The notes beneath the pieces were generated by a model. The model searched no databases. It saw only the letters and a list, made by a program, of their open reading frames with translations, and had not been told where the DNA came from. A stretch of DNA of 64,000 nt from Streptomyces coeruleorubidus. Its GTDB lineage: Bacteria > Actinomycetota > Actinomycetes > Streptomycetales > Streptomycetaceae. Positions 49,060-58,192 of this stretch are shown here, piece by piece. The position numbers were made by a program, and so were the translations under genes. Each line of letters opens with the position of its first letter. Position 1 is the first letter of the stretch. Location: contig NZ_CP118527.1 of the NCBI RefSeq assembly GCF_028885415.1, positions 8,556,001 through 8,620,000 on the forward strand, given 5' to 3'.

Positions 49060-50420
49060 GCAGTGAGAAAATGACCGTGCCGACCGGGGTGCGGGACCTC
49101 GACCGGGTCGCAGGGGAGCGAAGGGCGCCGCGGGCGCCGGGACTGGGGACGGGCGCGATGGGGCGAAGCCTTGGACAGTACGAACTCACGCGAGAGCTGG
49201 GCCGGGGCGGCATGGGCGTCGTCTGGGCGGCGTACGACCGGGAGCGTCACCGCGACGTCGCGGTGAAGCTCGTCGCGCCCCGCGCGGGCGGTGCGGAGTT
49301 CACGTCACTGGAGCGTCGCTTCCTTCGCGAGGCACGCCTCACCAGCCGCCTGAACCACCCCGGCATCCCCGCCGTCCACGACCACGGCAGCTACGAAGGC
49401 GAGCTCTACCTCGTCATGGACCTCATCCCCGGACGCGCCCTCGACGCCGTCCTCAAGAGCGAGGGCCCACTGCGCGTCGAGCACGCGGCGGACGTCGCCG
49501 GGCGTACGGCAGAGGTGCTCGCCTACGCCCACGCCCAGAACGTCGTACACCGTGACCTCAAGCCGTCCAACCTGATGATCACCCCGGACGACGACATCAA
49601 GGTTCTCGACTTCGGCGTCGCGGCCGCTCTGGATCCGCAACCCGGCGAGACCCGTTTCACCGCGGCGAACGCCACCCCCGGCACCGTGGTGTACATGGCC
49701 CCCGAGCAGGCCGTGGGCCAGACCGTGCCCGCCAGCGATCTGTACTCCCTGGGCTGCGTCCTCTATGAACTGCTGACCGGGGACCCGCCCTTCACATCCG
49801 GAAGCCCGTTCATGCTCTACCACCAGCACGCGCACGAGCCCGTGCCTGCGCTCGACGAGCGCCGCTCCGGCATCCCGTCCGGACTGCGGGAGCTGGTGGA
49901 GGCGCTCCTGGAGAAGAAGCCGGAGAACCGGCCCGCCTCCGCGGCCGAAGTGGCCACACGAGCAGCCGCCTGGGCGCCCGCCCCGGCACGCCCCTCGGTA
50001 CCGAGAATTCCGCATCCCCGGCTGGCGGAGATCGACCGGCTTCGCCAGTCGGGCCAGCCCGCTCGCGCCCTGCGGGAGTACGGCGATCTCCTGGCCGGTG
50101 CCGACCTCGGACGAGCGGACTTACTTGCCGCCCGGGCCGGACACGCCCTGTGCGTGGGCGTCCTCGGCCGTACCCGCGAGGCGCTGGACGAGCTGAAGTC
50201 GGTCCTCGCGGAGCAGCGCAGCCTCCTGGGGCCGGACGATGCCGGGGTTCTGGGCACGCGGTACGAGATCGCCGTGCTGCTGGCTCGCGCGGGCGAACGC
50301 CACGCGGCCACGGAGCTGCTGAAGCGCCTCGCGGACGACGAGGACCGGATCCTGCCCGACACAGACCCACGGCACGGCCGGGCCCGCGCTCTGCTGGACC
50401 GGCTTCGCCGCATCGCGTGA
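49056..50420 (+). CDS. Soluble Ser/Thr protein kinase 2 with helical C-terminal extension
   Basis: This 454-residue protein has an unstructured N-terminus of about 40 residues, then a full kinase domain: LGRGGMGVVWAAYD, VAVKLV, VHRDLKPSNLMI, DFGVAAAL, GTVVYMAPEQ. It is followed by about 130 residues of paired helices (RQSGQPARALREYGDLLAG, GRTREALDELKSVLAEQ, AGERHAATELLKRLADD) resembling TPR units for protein binding. There is no membrane segment. The start is taken as the GTG overlapping the kinase 1 stop; ATG 49071 is an alternative. It is co-translated with kinase 1. The helicase gene follows after 135 bases with its own probable promoter. Confidence 0.85.
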   Translation: MSSEKMTVPTGVRDLDRVAGERRAPRAPGLGTGAMGRSLGQYELTRELGRGGMGVVWAAYDRERHRDVAVKLVAPRAGGAEFTSLERRFLREARLTSRLNHPGIPAVHDHGSYEGELYLVMDLIPGRALDAVLKSEGPLRVEHAADVAGRTAEVLAYAHAQNVVHRDLKPSNLMITPDDDIKVLDFGVAAALDPQPGETRFTAANATPGTVVYMAPEQAVGQTVPASDLYSLGCVLYELLTGDPPFTSGSPFMLYHQHAHEPVPALDERRSGIPSGLRELVEALLEKKPENRPASAAEVATRAAAWAPAPARPSVPRIPHPRLAEIDRLRQSGQPARALREYGDLLAGADLGRADLLAARAGHALCVGVLGRTREALDELKSVLAEQRSLLGPDDAGVLGTRYEIAVLLARAGERHAATELLKRLADDEDRILPDTDPRHGRARALLDRLRRIA

Positions 50421-50440
50421 CCCAGCCCGAGGCGATGTTT

Positions 50441-50481
50441 TGTAATCTCTGTTCACAGTCAATGTTGCGGTGTTACGCTGC
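50441..50481 (+). promoter_or_regulatory. Probable promoter of the helicase-methylase operon
   Basis: The 135-base gap after kinase 2 is less GC-rich than its surroundings at its left end. It contains TGTTCACAGT (50450-50459) running into GTCAATG, the element shared with the methylase/kinase divergent region. TTCACA and TACGCT 16 bases apart could serve as -35 and -10, which would place the shared element over the -35. The helicase start lies about 75 bases further on, behind AGGGGA. Confidence 0.45.
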
Positions 50482-50555
50482 CACCGCCCCGTCCGGAGGG
50501 GAGACAGGACACTGTCTACGGACGGTCGCAGGAGACACCGAGGGGAACAGCGCCC

Positions 50556-53500
50556 ATGACGTCAACAGCTCAGCGCGAGACCGAGCGGACGGGGGCCGAG
50601 CAGCTCCCTGAGGAGGGCAACCTCGTCGAGGTGCGCGGGCAGTCCTGGGTGGTCGCCCGCGTCGAGCCGTCTCCGGCCCGTGACGGCGCCGAGGAGCGCA
50701 GGCCCGCCACCCTCGTCCACCTCCAGTCCGTCGCCGACGGCCGCTTCGGAGACACCCTCTCCGTCATCTGGGAGGTCGAACCCGGCCGCCGCGTCCTGCC
50801 CGCCGGCTCCCTCCCCGACGCCTCCACCGGCGCCTACGACTCCCCGAGCCGCCTCGCCGCCTTCCTCGACGCCGTCCGCTGGTCCGCCGTCGCCTCCGCC
50901 GATGCCAAGACCCTCCAGGCCCCGTTCCGCTCCGGCGTCGCCGTGGAGCCGTACCAACTGGAGCCGGTCTCCCGCGCCGTCGGCGCTCCCCGCGTCAACC
51001 TCCTCCTCGCCGACGACGTCGGCCTCGGCAAGACCATCGAGGCCGGCCTCGTCGTCCAGGAGTTGCTGCTGCGTGGCCGCGCCCGGCGCACCATGGTGGT
51101 CTGTCCGGCCGGCCTCACCCTCAAGTGGCGCGACGAGATGGCGGAGAAGTTCGGCCTGGAGTTCACCATCGTCGACTCCGAGCACTGCGCCCGCCTGCGC
51201 CGCACCCACGGCACGGCCGCGAACCCCTTCCGCGTCCACCCCCTCACCATCGTCTCCCTCCCCTGGCTGCGCGGCCAGAAGGCCCAGCGCCTCCTCGACG
51301 AGGTCATCGGCGCCCCCGAGGAGAGCCCCGACGGCGAGCACAAGCGCTTCTTCGACCTGCTCGTCCTCGACGAGGCCCATCACGTCGCGCCCGCCGCACC
51401 CAAGCAGGTGTACGCGGTCGACTCCCAGCAGACCAAGCTGATCCGTCGCCTCGTCCCGCACTTCGAGCACCGCCTCTTCCTGTCCGCCACCCCGCACAAC
51501 GGCTATCCCGAGTCGTACACCGCGCTGCTCGAACTCATCGACGACCAGCGTTTCGCACGCGGCGTGGACCCCGACAAGGAAGCGCTTAAGGACACCGTCG
51601 TACGCCGCTTGAAGTCGACGGTCACCAACGCCGACGGCACACCCCGCTTCCGCACGCGCAAGACCCTCGAACTCTCCGTCGACTACACGCCGCAGGAGCG
51701 CGAGATCCACCAGCTCCTCGGGGAGTTCGCCGAGCTGCGCCGCAAGAAGCTGACGCCCAAGGCCCGAGGCGGCCGCCGCGCAGCCGACCTGGTGACCCTG
51801 CTGCTGAAGAAGCGCCTGTTCTCCTCCCCGGCGGCCTTCTTGCACACGGTCCAGGTCTACCTGTCCCACCTGGAGGACACCGGCCCGGCGCGGGGGCGCT
51901 CGGCAGCGGCCGAAGTCCCGGAGTGGCTGGAGGAGTTCGCGGACCTGGTCGCCGACCTCGACGACACGGGTCTGGTCGACGCGGAGGACGACGCGCTCAC
52001 CCGCTCGACCTCGCTCACTCCGGCGGAGGACGGCCAGGAACTCGACCTGTTGCAGCGGATGGAACGCTGGGCGCTCACCCATGAGGCCGCACCCGACTCC
52101 AAGGCAGAGGCAATGATCCGCGAGATCAAGGCCATCTGCCGACCGGACGGCAAGAGGTGGACCAACGAACGGGTCGTCGTCTTCACCGAGTATCGCGACA
52201 CGCAGGAGTGGCTGTACGACCTCCTCCAGCAGGAGGAACTCACCGACGGAGGCCGCGTCGAACGCCTCCACGGCGGCCTGTCCACCGAGGAACGCGAGCG
52301 CATCCGCCTCGGCTTCCAGACCGAGCCGACCCGCGAGGAGGGCAAGGTCCGCATCCTGCTCGCCACCGACGCCGCCGGCGAGGGCATCGATCTCCAGAAC
52401 CACTGCCACCGCCTGATCAACTACGACATCCCCTTCAACCCCAACAAGCTCGAACAGCGCATCGGCCGTATCGACCGCTGGGGCCAGAAGAAGGACCCGG
52501 AGATCACCCACTTCATCGGATCCGGCTGGCAGCATGCCCAGGCCGGCTCCTACGAGGCCGACCTCGAGTTCCTCTCCCGCGTCGCCAAGAAGGTCGCGCG
52601 CATGGAGCACGATCTCGGCTCCGTCAACGCCGTCCTCGCCGATGCCGTGCAGCGCCGGATGACCGGCGACACGGCGCCCGTCGACATCGAGAACGCCAAG
52701 CCGAAGCCGATCAAGGGCCGCCGCACGGGCGGCGAGGTCGCGCCGGAGCAGAACGTCACGGCCCAGACGAAGAAGCTCGCCGACCAGTACGAGGAGACGG
52801 TGAGCGTCCTCGGCCTCACCCCGGCCAATGTCAAGCGGGTCGTGGACACCGCCCTGGCCCTCGACCACCAGCCGCCGCTCCTGCCCTCCACGGTCCGCGC
52901 CGAGGACTTCGAGCCGGGTGACCTCTTCGAGGTGCAGCCCTTGTCCGGCAGCTGGGAGCGGGCGACCCGGGGCCTTGCCCACAAGCTCCGCGAGGGCGAG
53001 CAGCGACCGCTCACGTTCTCCCCGACGGTCGCCGCGCACGGCAGGGACGACGTCGTCCTCGCCCACCTCAAGCATCCGCTGGTGGCCCTCTCCACGCGCC
53101 TGCTGACCGCCGCCGTGTGGAACGCCGACCAGATGGACCTGAACCGCGTCACCGCCGTCGTCTCCGACGACCCGGCCGTCACCACGACGCTCGTCTCCGC
53201 GTACGCGCGGTATGTCCTCGTCGGCACGGACGGCACTCGCCTGCACGAGGAAGTCCTGTACGCCGGCGGCTGGTTCGGCGACACGGGCCGCTTCCGACGC
53301 TGGGAGTCGGTCGGCGAACAGGGCAGGGTCCTGTCCAGGGCACTCACCGAGGGAGCCGAGGCTGCCCCGCACCTGCGCAAGGAACTCACCGAGGCTTGGC
53401 CGAAGTTGCGGGACCCTCTCTACCGGTCCCTGGAGGCCCGTGCCGCCGAGCTCGGCCGCCAGCTGGAGAGCAGGCTCGCGGACCGCCGAACGGAGGAGGA

Positions 53501-53795
53501 GCGCCGCATCACGGCCACCCTCGACCGCTTCGAGGCGACTCTGCGCGCCAAGCTCAAGGAGGAGGGCGACGGCGAGGGCGAACAGCTGGCCCTCCTCTCC
53601 ACCCACGAGCTGACGGGCCACGAGCGCCGCCAGTTCGAGGACGACCGCCGCCGCTGGCAGGAACGCCTCGAAGGCCTCCCCGCCGAGCGCGACCGCGAAC
53701 TCGCCGCCATCGCCGCCCGCTACCGCGAGCCCCGCTCCCATCTCTTCCCCGCCGCCGTCGTCTTCGTGATCCCCGCAAAGGAAGCCCGCCGATGA
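50556..53795 (+). CDS. DrmD-like SNF2-family helicase
   Basis: This 1,079-residue superfamily 2 DNA translocase has motif I DDVGLGKTIEAG near residue 157, motif II LVLDEAHHVAP, motif III FLSATPHNG, and in the second RecA lobe motifs V/VI ATDAAGEGIDLQ and QRIGRIDRWGQ. A C-terminal extension of about 400 residues ends in a charged helical stretch. Domain order and length fit DrmD, the SNF2-like helicase of class 1 DISARM. DrmD is normally beside drmMI and the drmABC core; only the methylase partner is here. The stop overlaps the methylase start (ATGA), so the two are tightly coupled. It probably moves along unmodified DNA; that is inferred from family. Confidence 0.87.
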   Translation: MTSTAQRETERTGAEQLPEEGNLVEVRGQSWVVARVEPSPARDGAEERRPATLVHLQSVADGRFGDTLSVIWEVEPGRRVLPAGSLPDASTGAYDSPSRLAAFLDAVRWSAVASADAKTLQAPFRSGVAVEPYQLEPVSRAVGAPRVNLLLADDVGLGKTIEAGLVVQELLLRGRARRTMVVCPAGLTLKWRDEMAEKFGLEFTIVDSEHCARLRRTHGTAANPFRVHPLTIVSLPWLRGQKAQRLLDEVIGAPEESPDGEHKRFFDLLVLDEAHHVAPAAPKQVYAVDSQQTKLIRRLVPHFEHRLFLSATPHNGYPESYTALLELIDDQRFARGVDPDKEALKDTVVRRLKSTVTNADGTPRFRTRKTLELSVDYTPQEREIHQLLGEFAELRRKKLTPKARGGRRAADLVTLLLKKRLFSSPAAFLHTVQVYLSHLEDTGPARGRSAAAEVPEWLEEFADLVADLDDTGLVDAEDDALTRSTSLTPAEDGQELDLLQRMERWALTHEAAPDSKAEAMIREIKAICRPDGKRWTNERVVVFTEYRDTQEWLYDLLQQEELTDGGRVERLHGGLSTEERERIRLGFQTEPTREEGKVRILLATDAAGEGIDLQNHCHRLINYDIPFNPNKLEQRIGRIDRWGQKKDPEITHFIGSGWQHAQAGSYEADLEFLSRVAKKVARMEHDLGSVNAVLADAVQRRMTGDTAPVDIENAKPKPIKGRRTGGEVAPEQNVTAQTKKLADQYEETVSVLGLTPANVKRVVDTALALDHQPPLLPSTVRAEDFEPGDLFEVQPLSGSWERATRGLAHKLREGEQRPLTFSPTVAAHGRDDVVLAHLKHPLVALSTRLLTAAVWNADQMDLNRVTAVVSDDPAVTTTLVSAYARYVLVGTDGTRLHEEVLYAGGWFGDTGRFRRWESVGEQGRVLSRALTEGAEAAPHLRKELTEAWPKLRDPLYRSLEARAAELGRQLESRLADRRTEEERRITATLDRFEATLRAKLKEEGDGEGEQLALLSTHELTGHERRQFEDDRRRWQERLEGLPAERDRELAAIAARYREPRSHLFPAAVVFVIPAKEARR

Positions 53796-56700
53796 GCCCC
53801 CGCCGCCCGATGAGCCGTGGAGTAGCCGCCGCCAAGGCCCAGGCCGCCGACGGCCGCCGGCAGCACCAGGAGTGGCTGGACCTCACCGAGGTCTCCGGCC
53901 CCTTCCTGACCATGCCCGTCCTGCTGAGGGCCTGGCCTCAGCTCGACGCCCTGGAGAAGGACGAACGGGCCAGGCTGCGCGCCCGCCACGCCGACTGGCA
54001 GACGGACACGACGGCCGGCCGCGACGAGTGGGTGGCGTACGTCCTGGGCCGGCTGCTGGGCTGGGAGGACGCGCTGACGTTCCGCCAGGGCGAGTCCGAG
54101 CACCACGGCCTGGACCGCCTGACCCTGCGGGTGGCCGAGCACAACACCGAGGTGCGCCCTGACTTCGCGCTGGTCGAACCCGGTGCGGATCTCGCGGTCG
54201 AGCCGGACGTGGAGTCCGCGGCCAAGCGGGTGCGACTGCTCGGCATGACGGTCCCGGCCGGCACGGCTCCGACCGCCCGCGCGGGCGGAGGCGGCGACTG
54301 GTCCGCGGCCCCGGCCGACCGCCTGGCCCGCCTCCTGCGCCACCACGGCGTACCGCTCGGCCTCGTCACGGACGGCCGCTGGTGGTGCCTGGTCTGGGCC
54401 CCGCTGGGCGGCGTCACGACCACGGCCGTCTTCGACGCGATCGGCTGGAACGAGGCGGCGGAGCGGAACGTCGTCCGCGCGTTCGTGTCCCTGCTGCGCC
54501 GCCGCCGCTTCTTCGAGTACGACGACGCCGAGACCTTGGCCGGCTTGCTCAAGGCCAGCCTCGCGGCAGGCGAGGACGTCACCGAGGCGCTGGGCATCCA
54601 GGTCCGACAGGCGGTGGAACTCCTCGTCGACGCCATAGGGCGAGCGGACGTGCGCGCGGTCGAGCACGGGACGCCGGGCCTGCACGCGTCGGGCGTGAGC
54701 GCGGGGGAGGTCTACCGGGGCGCGGTAGCGGTCATGATGCGCATCGTCTTCCTCCTGTTCGCGGAGGAGCGCGGCCTGCTCCCGGCGGACAACGAGGTGT
54801 ATGCGCGGTCCTACTCCGCCCGCTTCCTGCGCGACGAGCTGAAGGCGCGAGCGGACGAGGAGGGCGAGACGTCGCTGGAACACACGACGTCGGCGTGGCA
54901 CCGCCTGATCGCCCTGTTCCACGCGGTGCACGGGGGAGTGGACCACCCGGGCTCCGGCTTCCACCTTCCGGCGTATGACGGATCGATCTTCGATCCGGAG
55001 AGGTACCCGTGGCTGGAGCGCACGACGCCGCTCCTCCCCATCGACGACCGCACGGTCCTGCACATGCTCCAGGCGGTGCAGGAGGTCCGCGTCGGCAAGG
55101 GCAAGGATCGCGAGGTCCGCACGCTCAGCTTCCGTGCGCTGGACGTCGAGCAGATCGGGTACGTGTACGAGGGCCTGCTGTCGTTCGACGGGCGGCGGGC
55201 GACGGAACACATGGTGGGACTGATCGGCCCGGAGGGCCTGGAACACGAGGTCCCGCTGCGGGAGTTGGAGTCGCTGGCGGCGAAGGCCAGCGGTTCGCTG
55301 AAGACGCTGGCGAAGTCCATCCACGACAAGTGGAAGGACCCCAAGCCCCCGGCGACGGCGGGCCAGTTGGAGAAGAAGCTCGCCCCGCTCGGGGCGGAGG
55401 AGTCGGCCGAGGCGCGCCGCCGCCTGAACGCGGTGACGAAGGACGCGGCGCTCACGGAGAGGCTGCTGCCCTTCGTCGGCATCCTGCGGGAGGACCTGCG
55501 GGGCCTGCCGACGGTCATCCCGAACGGCGCCCTGTATGTCACGGAGTCGTCGCTGAGGAAGAACACGGGCACGCATTACACGCCCCGCTTCCTCGCGGAG
55601 GAGGTCGTGCTGCACGCGCTGGAACCGCTGGTGTACGAGCCGGGGCCGCTCCAGACGGCGGACACAGGGGAATGGCGCCTGAAGTCCGCTGACCAGATCC
55701 TGGACCTGAAGGTCGCGGACATCGCGATGGGTTCGGCGGCGTTCCTGGTGGCGGCGTGCCGTTACTTGGCGGACCGTTTGATCGAGGCGTGGGAGGCCGA
55801 GGGCCGCGCGGACGCGATGGCGTACCGGGCGGGTCGCGCGGTGGACGTGGTGACGGCGGCGGACGCGGAGCAGGACCCGGTGGTGGTCGAGGCCCGGCGT
55901 CAGATCATCGAGCACTGCCTGTACGGGGCGGACATCAATCCGATGGCCGTGGAGATGGCCAAGCTGTCGCTGTGGCTGGTGTCGATGGACCCGGGGCGGC
56001 CGTTCACGTTCCTGGACGACCGGTTGGTCGCCGGGGACTCGCTGCTGGGTGTGCACAGCATGGAGCAGATCCAGTCCGTGCACATGAAGCCGGGGCAGCA
56101 GGCCGACATCCTGGCTGAGCAGGCGCGGCAGTTGGTGGATCAGCTGACGCAGGAGCGTCTGGCGATCACCGCCATTAAGGGCGTCGACCTGCCGGCGCTT
56201 CAGGAGAAGCGTGAGCGGCTGGAGGAGGTCAACCGGCACTCTCGGCGGCTGCGGCTGGTCGGTGACTTGATTGCGGGGGCTGCGCTGGCGACGTGTGCGT
56301 CGGGACGGGTGCCGTGGTACAAGGAGGAGGGCGGGGAGAGGGTTCGAGACCTATTCCCACGGGCTGCGTGGATCGTACGGCAGATCGTGGGGGATGGGGT
56401 CGAGGACGACTCTGAGGTGGTTCAGGAGGCTCGGGCGACCGCTGAGGAGTGGCTGGCGGCGGAGCTGCCGGAGGGGGCGCTGGAGCGGCGGCCTGTGCAT
56501 TGGCCGTTGGTTTTTCCGGAGGTATTTTCCCTTAAAGATGGGTTTGATGCGATCGTGGGGAACCCGCCGTTCCTCGGAGGTAAGAAACTTACGAGTGCGC
56601 TGGGTGAAGCTTACCGCGAATTCATGGTCGATTTCTTGGCTAGCGGGAGACGAGGAAGCGCTGATCTGGTTGCCTACTTTGAATTGCGGGCGCATGGGCT

Positions 56701-58123
56701 ACTCAATCGCGCCGGGCAAACTGGTCTAATTGCTACAAACACTCTGGCGCAGGGTGACTCGCGCGAGGTTGGCCTTGATCAACTAGTATCCGCTGGCGTT
56801 ACCATTCGAAGAGCCATTAAGAGTGCCCCCTGGCCTTCGAGTTCGGCAGTGCTTGAATATTGCGCGGTGTGGACGACGAAGCTGCCACTGCAGGTGGAGT
56901 CTGTGTGCGCTCTCGGTGACGCAATTGTGGTTAATGGAATTTCGACGTCACTTAATCCGGCAACCCGAGAATCTTCTTGGGCGGAACGACTGGCCAGAAA
57001 CGTCGGTAAATCCTTCCAAGGCTCTTTGGTCCTGGTTATTGATGGGTTTAGCGTATCGGAATCAGAGGCTCGGAGTTGGATTCAGGGGGATGGCCGCTAT
57101 GCCGAGGTCCTGGCACCCCTTCTTAACGGGCAGGACCTCAATGCGAGTCCGACCTGTCAAGGTGACCGCTGGGTGATTAATTTTCACGAGTGGTCAGAGG
57201 AGAAGGCTAGGAGTTACCCCAAGGCATTTGCCAAGCTATTGGAGGATGTGAAGCCAGAGTGTGAAAAGAAGGATCCGAAGTCCTATGCTGGATTGATGGA
57301 TCATTGGTGGCAGTACTGGCGGCCGCGTGGTGAGATGACGCGTGCTCTGCGCGATCTGTCCCGCTGTATCGTGCTCACGAGGGTGAGTAAATCTGTCATG
57401 CCGGTCATGGTGCCAACAGGGCAGGTATTTTCCGACAGGCTGGTTGTGTTCACCTCTGATGATCCGGGGCTACTTGCGGTACTTAGCGGCGCTTCGCATT
57501 ATTGGTGGGCGCTGGATCGTAGCGCCACGATGAAGGCGGACCTGCTTTACAGTCCAAGCGATGTATTTGATCCCTTGGTCCGCCCAGCTTCCTCAAAAAA
57601 TCTTCGTGTGATCGGCGCGCGTCTCGACGAGTATCGCCGTGACTTGATGATCGCCCGCAATATGGGTCTTACTGCCACCTACAACTTGGTGCACGACCCC
57701 GACTGCAATGACGAAGACATCGTTGAACTGCGGCGCATCCATGAGAGGATCGATAAGGCCACGGTCGAGGCGTACGGCTGGCATGATCTCTTGGACGAAT
57801 CTGGCCAGACCCCGGCTGCCGATCCGACCCACCAGACGTTCCCGCTCGACCACGGTTTCCACGAGACCGATCAGGGCGTCCGCTATACCATCGGCATGCT
57901 CGCTCGCACCGAGATCATCGACCGGCTCCGGCAGTTGAACCACCAGGCGTACGCCGACGAGGTTCACCTCGGCCTGCACAAGGGGGTGACGGAGAAGAAG
58001 GCGAGGGAGAAGCACCCCGACCTGCCCCCGCCTTCCCCTGAGGCCGTTCGGAAGCGCAAGGAGCAGTTGGCTGCGCGAGGTGGTTCGGATTTCGGTGAGG
58101 GCGTCGAGGGCGCCCTCTTCTGA
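53792..58123 (+). CDS. DrmMI-like giant N6-adenine DNA methyltransferase
   Basis: The product is 1,443 residues. The N-terminal 550 residues contain a restriction-like or scaffold region (FALVEPGADLAVEPDV and a helical domain). The AdoMet motif is VADIAMGSAAFLVAACRYL near residue 645 and a second pocket motif is ADINPMAVEMAKLSLWL. The catalytic NPPF is in DAIVGNPPFLGGKK near residue 925. A target-recognition region follows, and a conserved tail ending GVTEKKAREKHPDLPPPSPE. The layout resembles Eco57I/PglX/DrmMI methylases, which mark adenine in self DNA. The stretch coding for the region after NPPF (about 56520-57740) is clearly richer in A/T-ending codons than both flanks. The start is fixed by the ATGA overlap with the helicase. 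Confidence 0.87.
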   Translation: MSPRRPMSRGVAAAKAQAADGRRQHQEWLDLTEVSGPFLTMPVLLRAWPQLDALEKDERARLRARHADWQTDTTAGRDEWVAYVLGRLLGWEDALTFRQGESEHHGLDRLTLRVAEHNTEVRPDFALVEPGADLAVEPDVESAAKRVRLLGMTVPAGTAPTARAGGGGDWSAAPADRLARLLRHHGVPLGLVTDGRWWCLVWAPLGGVTTTAVFDAIGWNEAAERNVVRAFVSLLRRRRFFEYDDAETLAGLLKASLAAGEDVTEALGIQVRQAVELLVDAIGRADVRAVEHGTPGLHASGVSAGEVYRGAVAVMMRIVFLLFAEERGLLPADNEVYARSYSARFLRDELKARADEEGETSLEHTTSAWHRLIALFHAVHGGVDHPGSGFHLPAYDGSIFDPERYPWLERTTPLLPIDDRTVLHMLQAVQEVRVGKGKDREVRTLSFRALDVEQIGYVYEGLLSFDGRRATEHMVGLIGPEGLEHEVPLRELESLAAKASGSLKTLAKSIHDKWKDPKPPATAGQLEKKLAPLGAEESAEARRRLNAVTKDAALTERLLPFVGILREDLRGLPTVIPNGALYVTESSLRKNTGTHYTPRFLAEEVVLHALEPLVYEPGPLQTADTGEWRLKSADQILDLKVADIAMGSAAFLVAACRYLADRLIEAWEAEGRADAMAYRAGRAVDVVTAADAEQDPVVVEARRQIIEHCLYGADINPMAVEMAKLSLWLVSMDPGRPFTFLDDRLVAGDSLLGVHSMEQIQSVHMKPGQQADILAEQARQLVDQLTQERLAITAIKGVDLPALQEKRERLEEVNRHSRRLRLVGDLIAGAALATCASGRVPWYKEEGGERVRDLFPRAAWIVRQIVGDGVEDDSEVVQEARATAEEWLAAELPEGALERRPVHWPLVFPEVFSLKDGFDAIVGNPPFLGGKKLTSALGEAYREFMVDFLASGRRGSADLVAYFELRAHGLLNRAGQTGLIATNTLAQGDSREVGLDQLVSAGVTIRRAIKSAPWPSSSAVLEYCAVWTTKLPLQVESVCALGDAIVVNGISTSLNPATRESSWAERLARNVGKSFQGSLVLVIDGFSVSESEARSWIQGDGRYAEVLAPLLNGQDLNASPTCQGDRWVINFHEWSEEKARSYPKAFAKLLEDVKPECEKKDPKSYAGLMDHWWQYWRPRGEMTRALRDLSRCIVLTRVSKSVMPVMVPTGQVFSDRLVVFTSDDPGLLAVLSGASHYWWALDRSATMKADLLYSPSDVFDPLVRPASSKNLRVIGARLDEYRRDLMIARNMGLTATYNLVHDPDCNDEDIVELRRIHERIDKATVEAYGWHDLLDESGQTPAADPTHQTFPLDHGFHETDQGVRYTIGMLARTEIIDRLRQLNHQAYADEVHLGLHKGVTEKKAREKHPDLPPPSPEAVRKRKEQLAARGGSDFGEGVEGALF

Positions 58124-58137
58124 GCCGTCGGCATGAC

Positions 58138-58180
58138 AACGGGCTCGCTCACGTCAGCCCAAGTGACCTGAGCGAGCCCG
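58138..58180. terminator. Strong bidirectional terminator hairpin
   Basis: ACGGGCTCGCTCA (58138-58150) and TGAGCGAGCCCGT (58168-58180) form a perfect 13-bp stem. The loop carries a further GTCA/TGAC pairing. TCTCTTT follows on the plus strand. It lies 14 bases after the methylase stop and 12 bases before the stop of the convergent regulator, closing the defence module. Confidence 0.85.
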
Positions 58181-58192
58181 TCTCTTTGCGCC

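Noticed and set aside
53117..53791. An N-terminal extension of the giant methylase into the helicase gene
   Set aside because: The extension has shadow-like Arg/Pro-rich composition. The ATG at 53792 overlapping the helicase stop is the normal operon arrangement.
45976..58123. A canonical DISARM, BREX/Pgl or type I restriction-modification locus
   Set aside because: drmA/drmB/drmC, pglZ/pglY/brxL and hsdR are all absent. Only DrmD-like and DrmMI-like proteins are shared with DISARM, so naming it DISARM would mislead.
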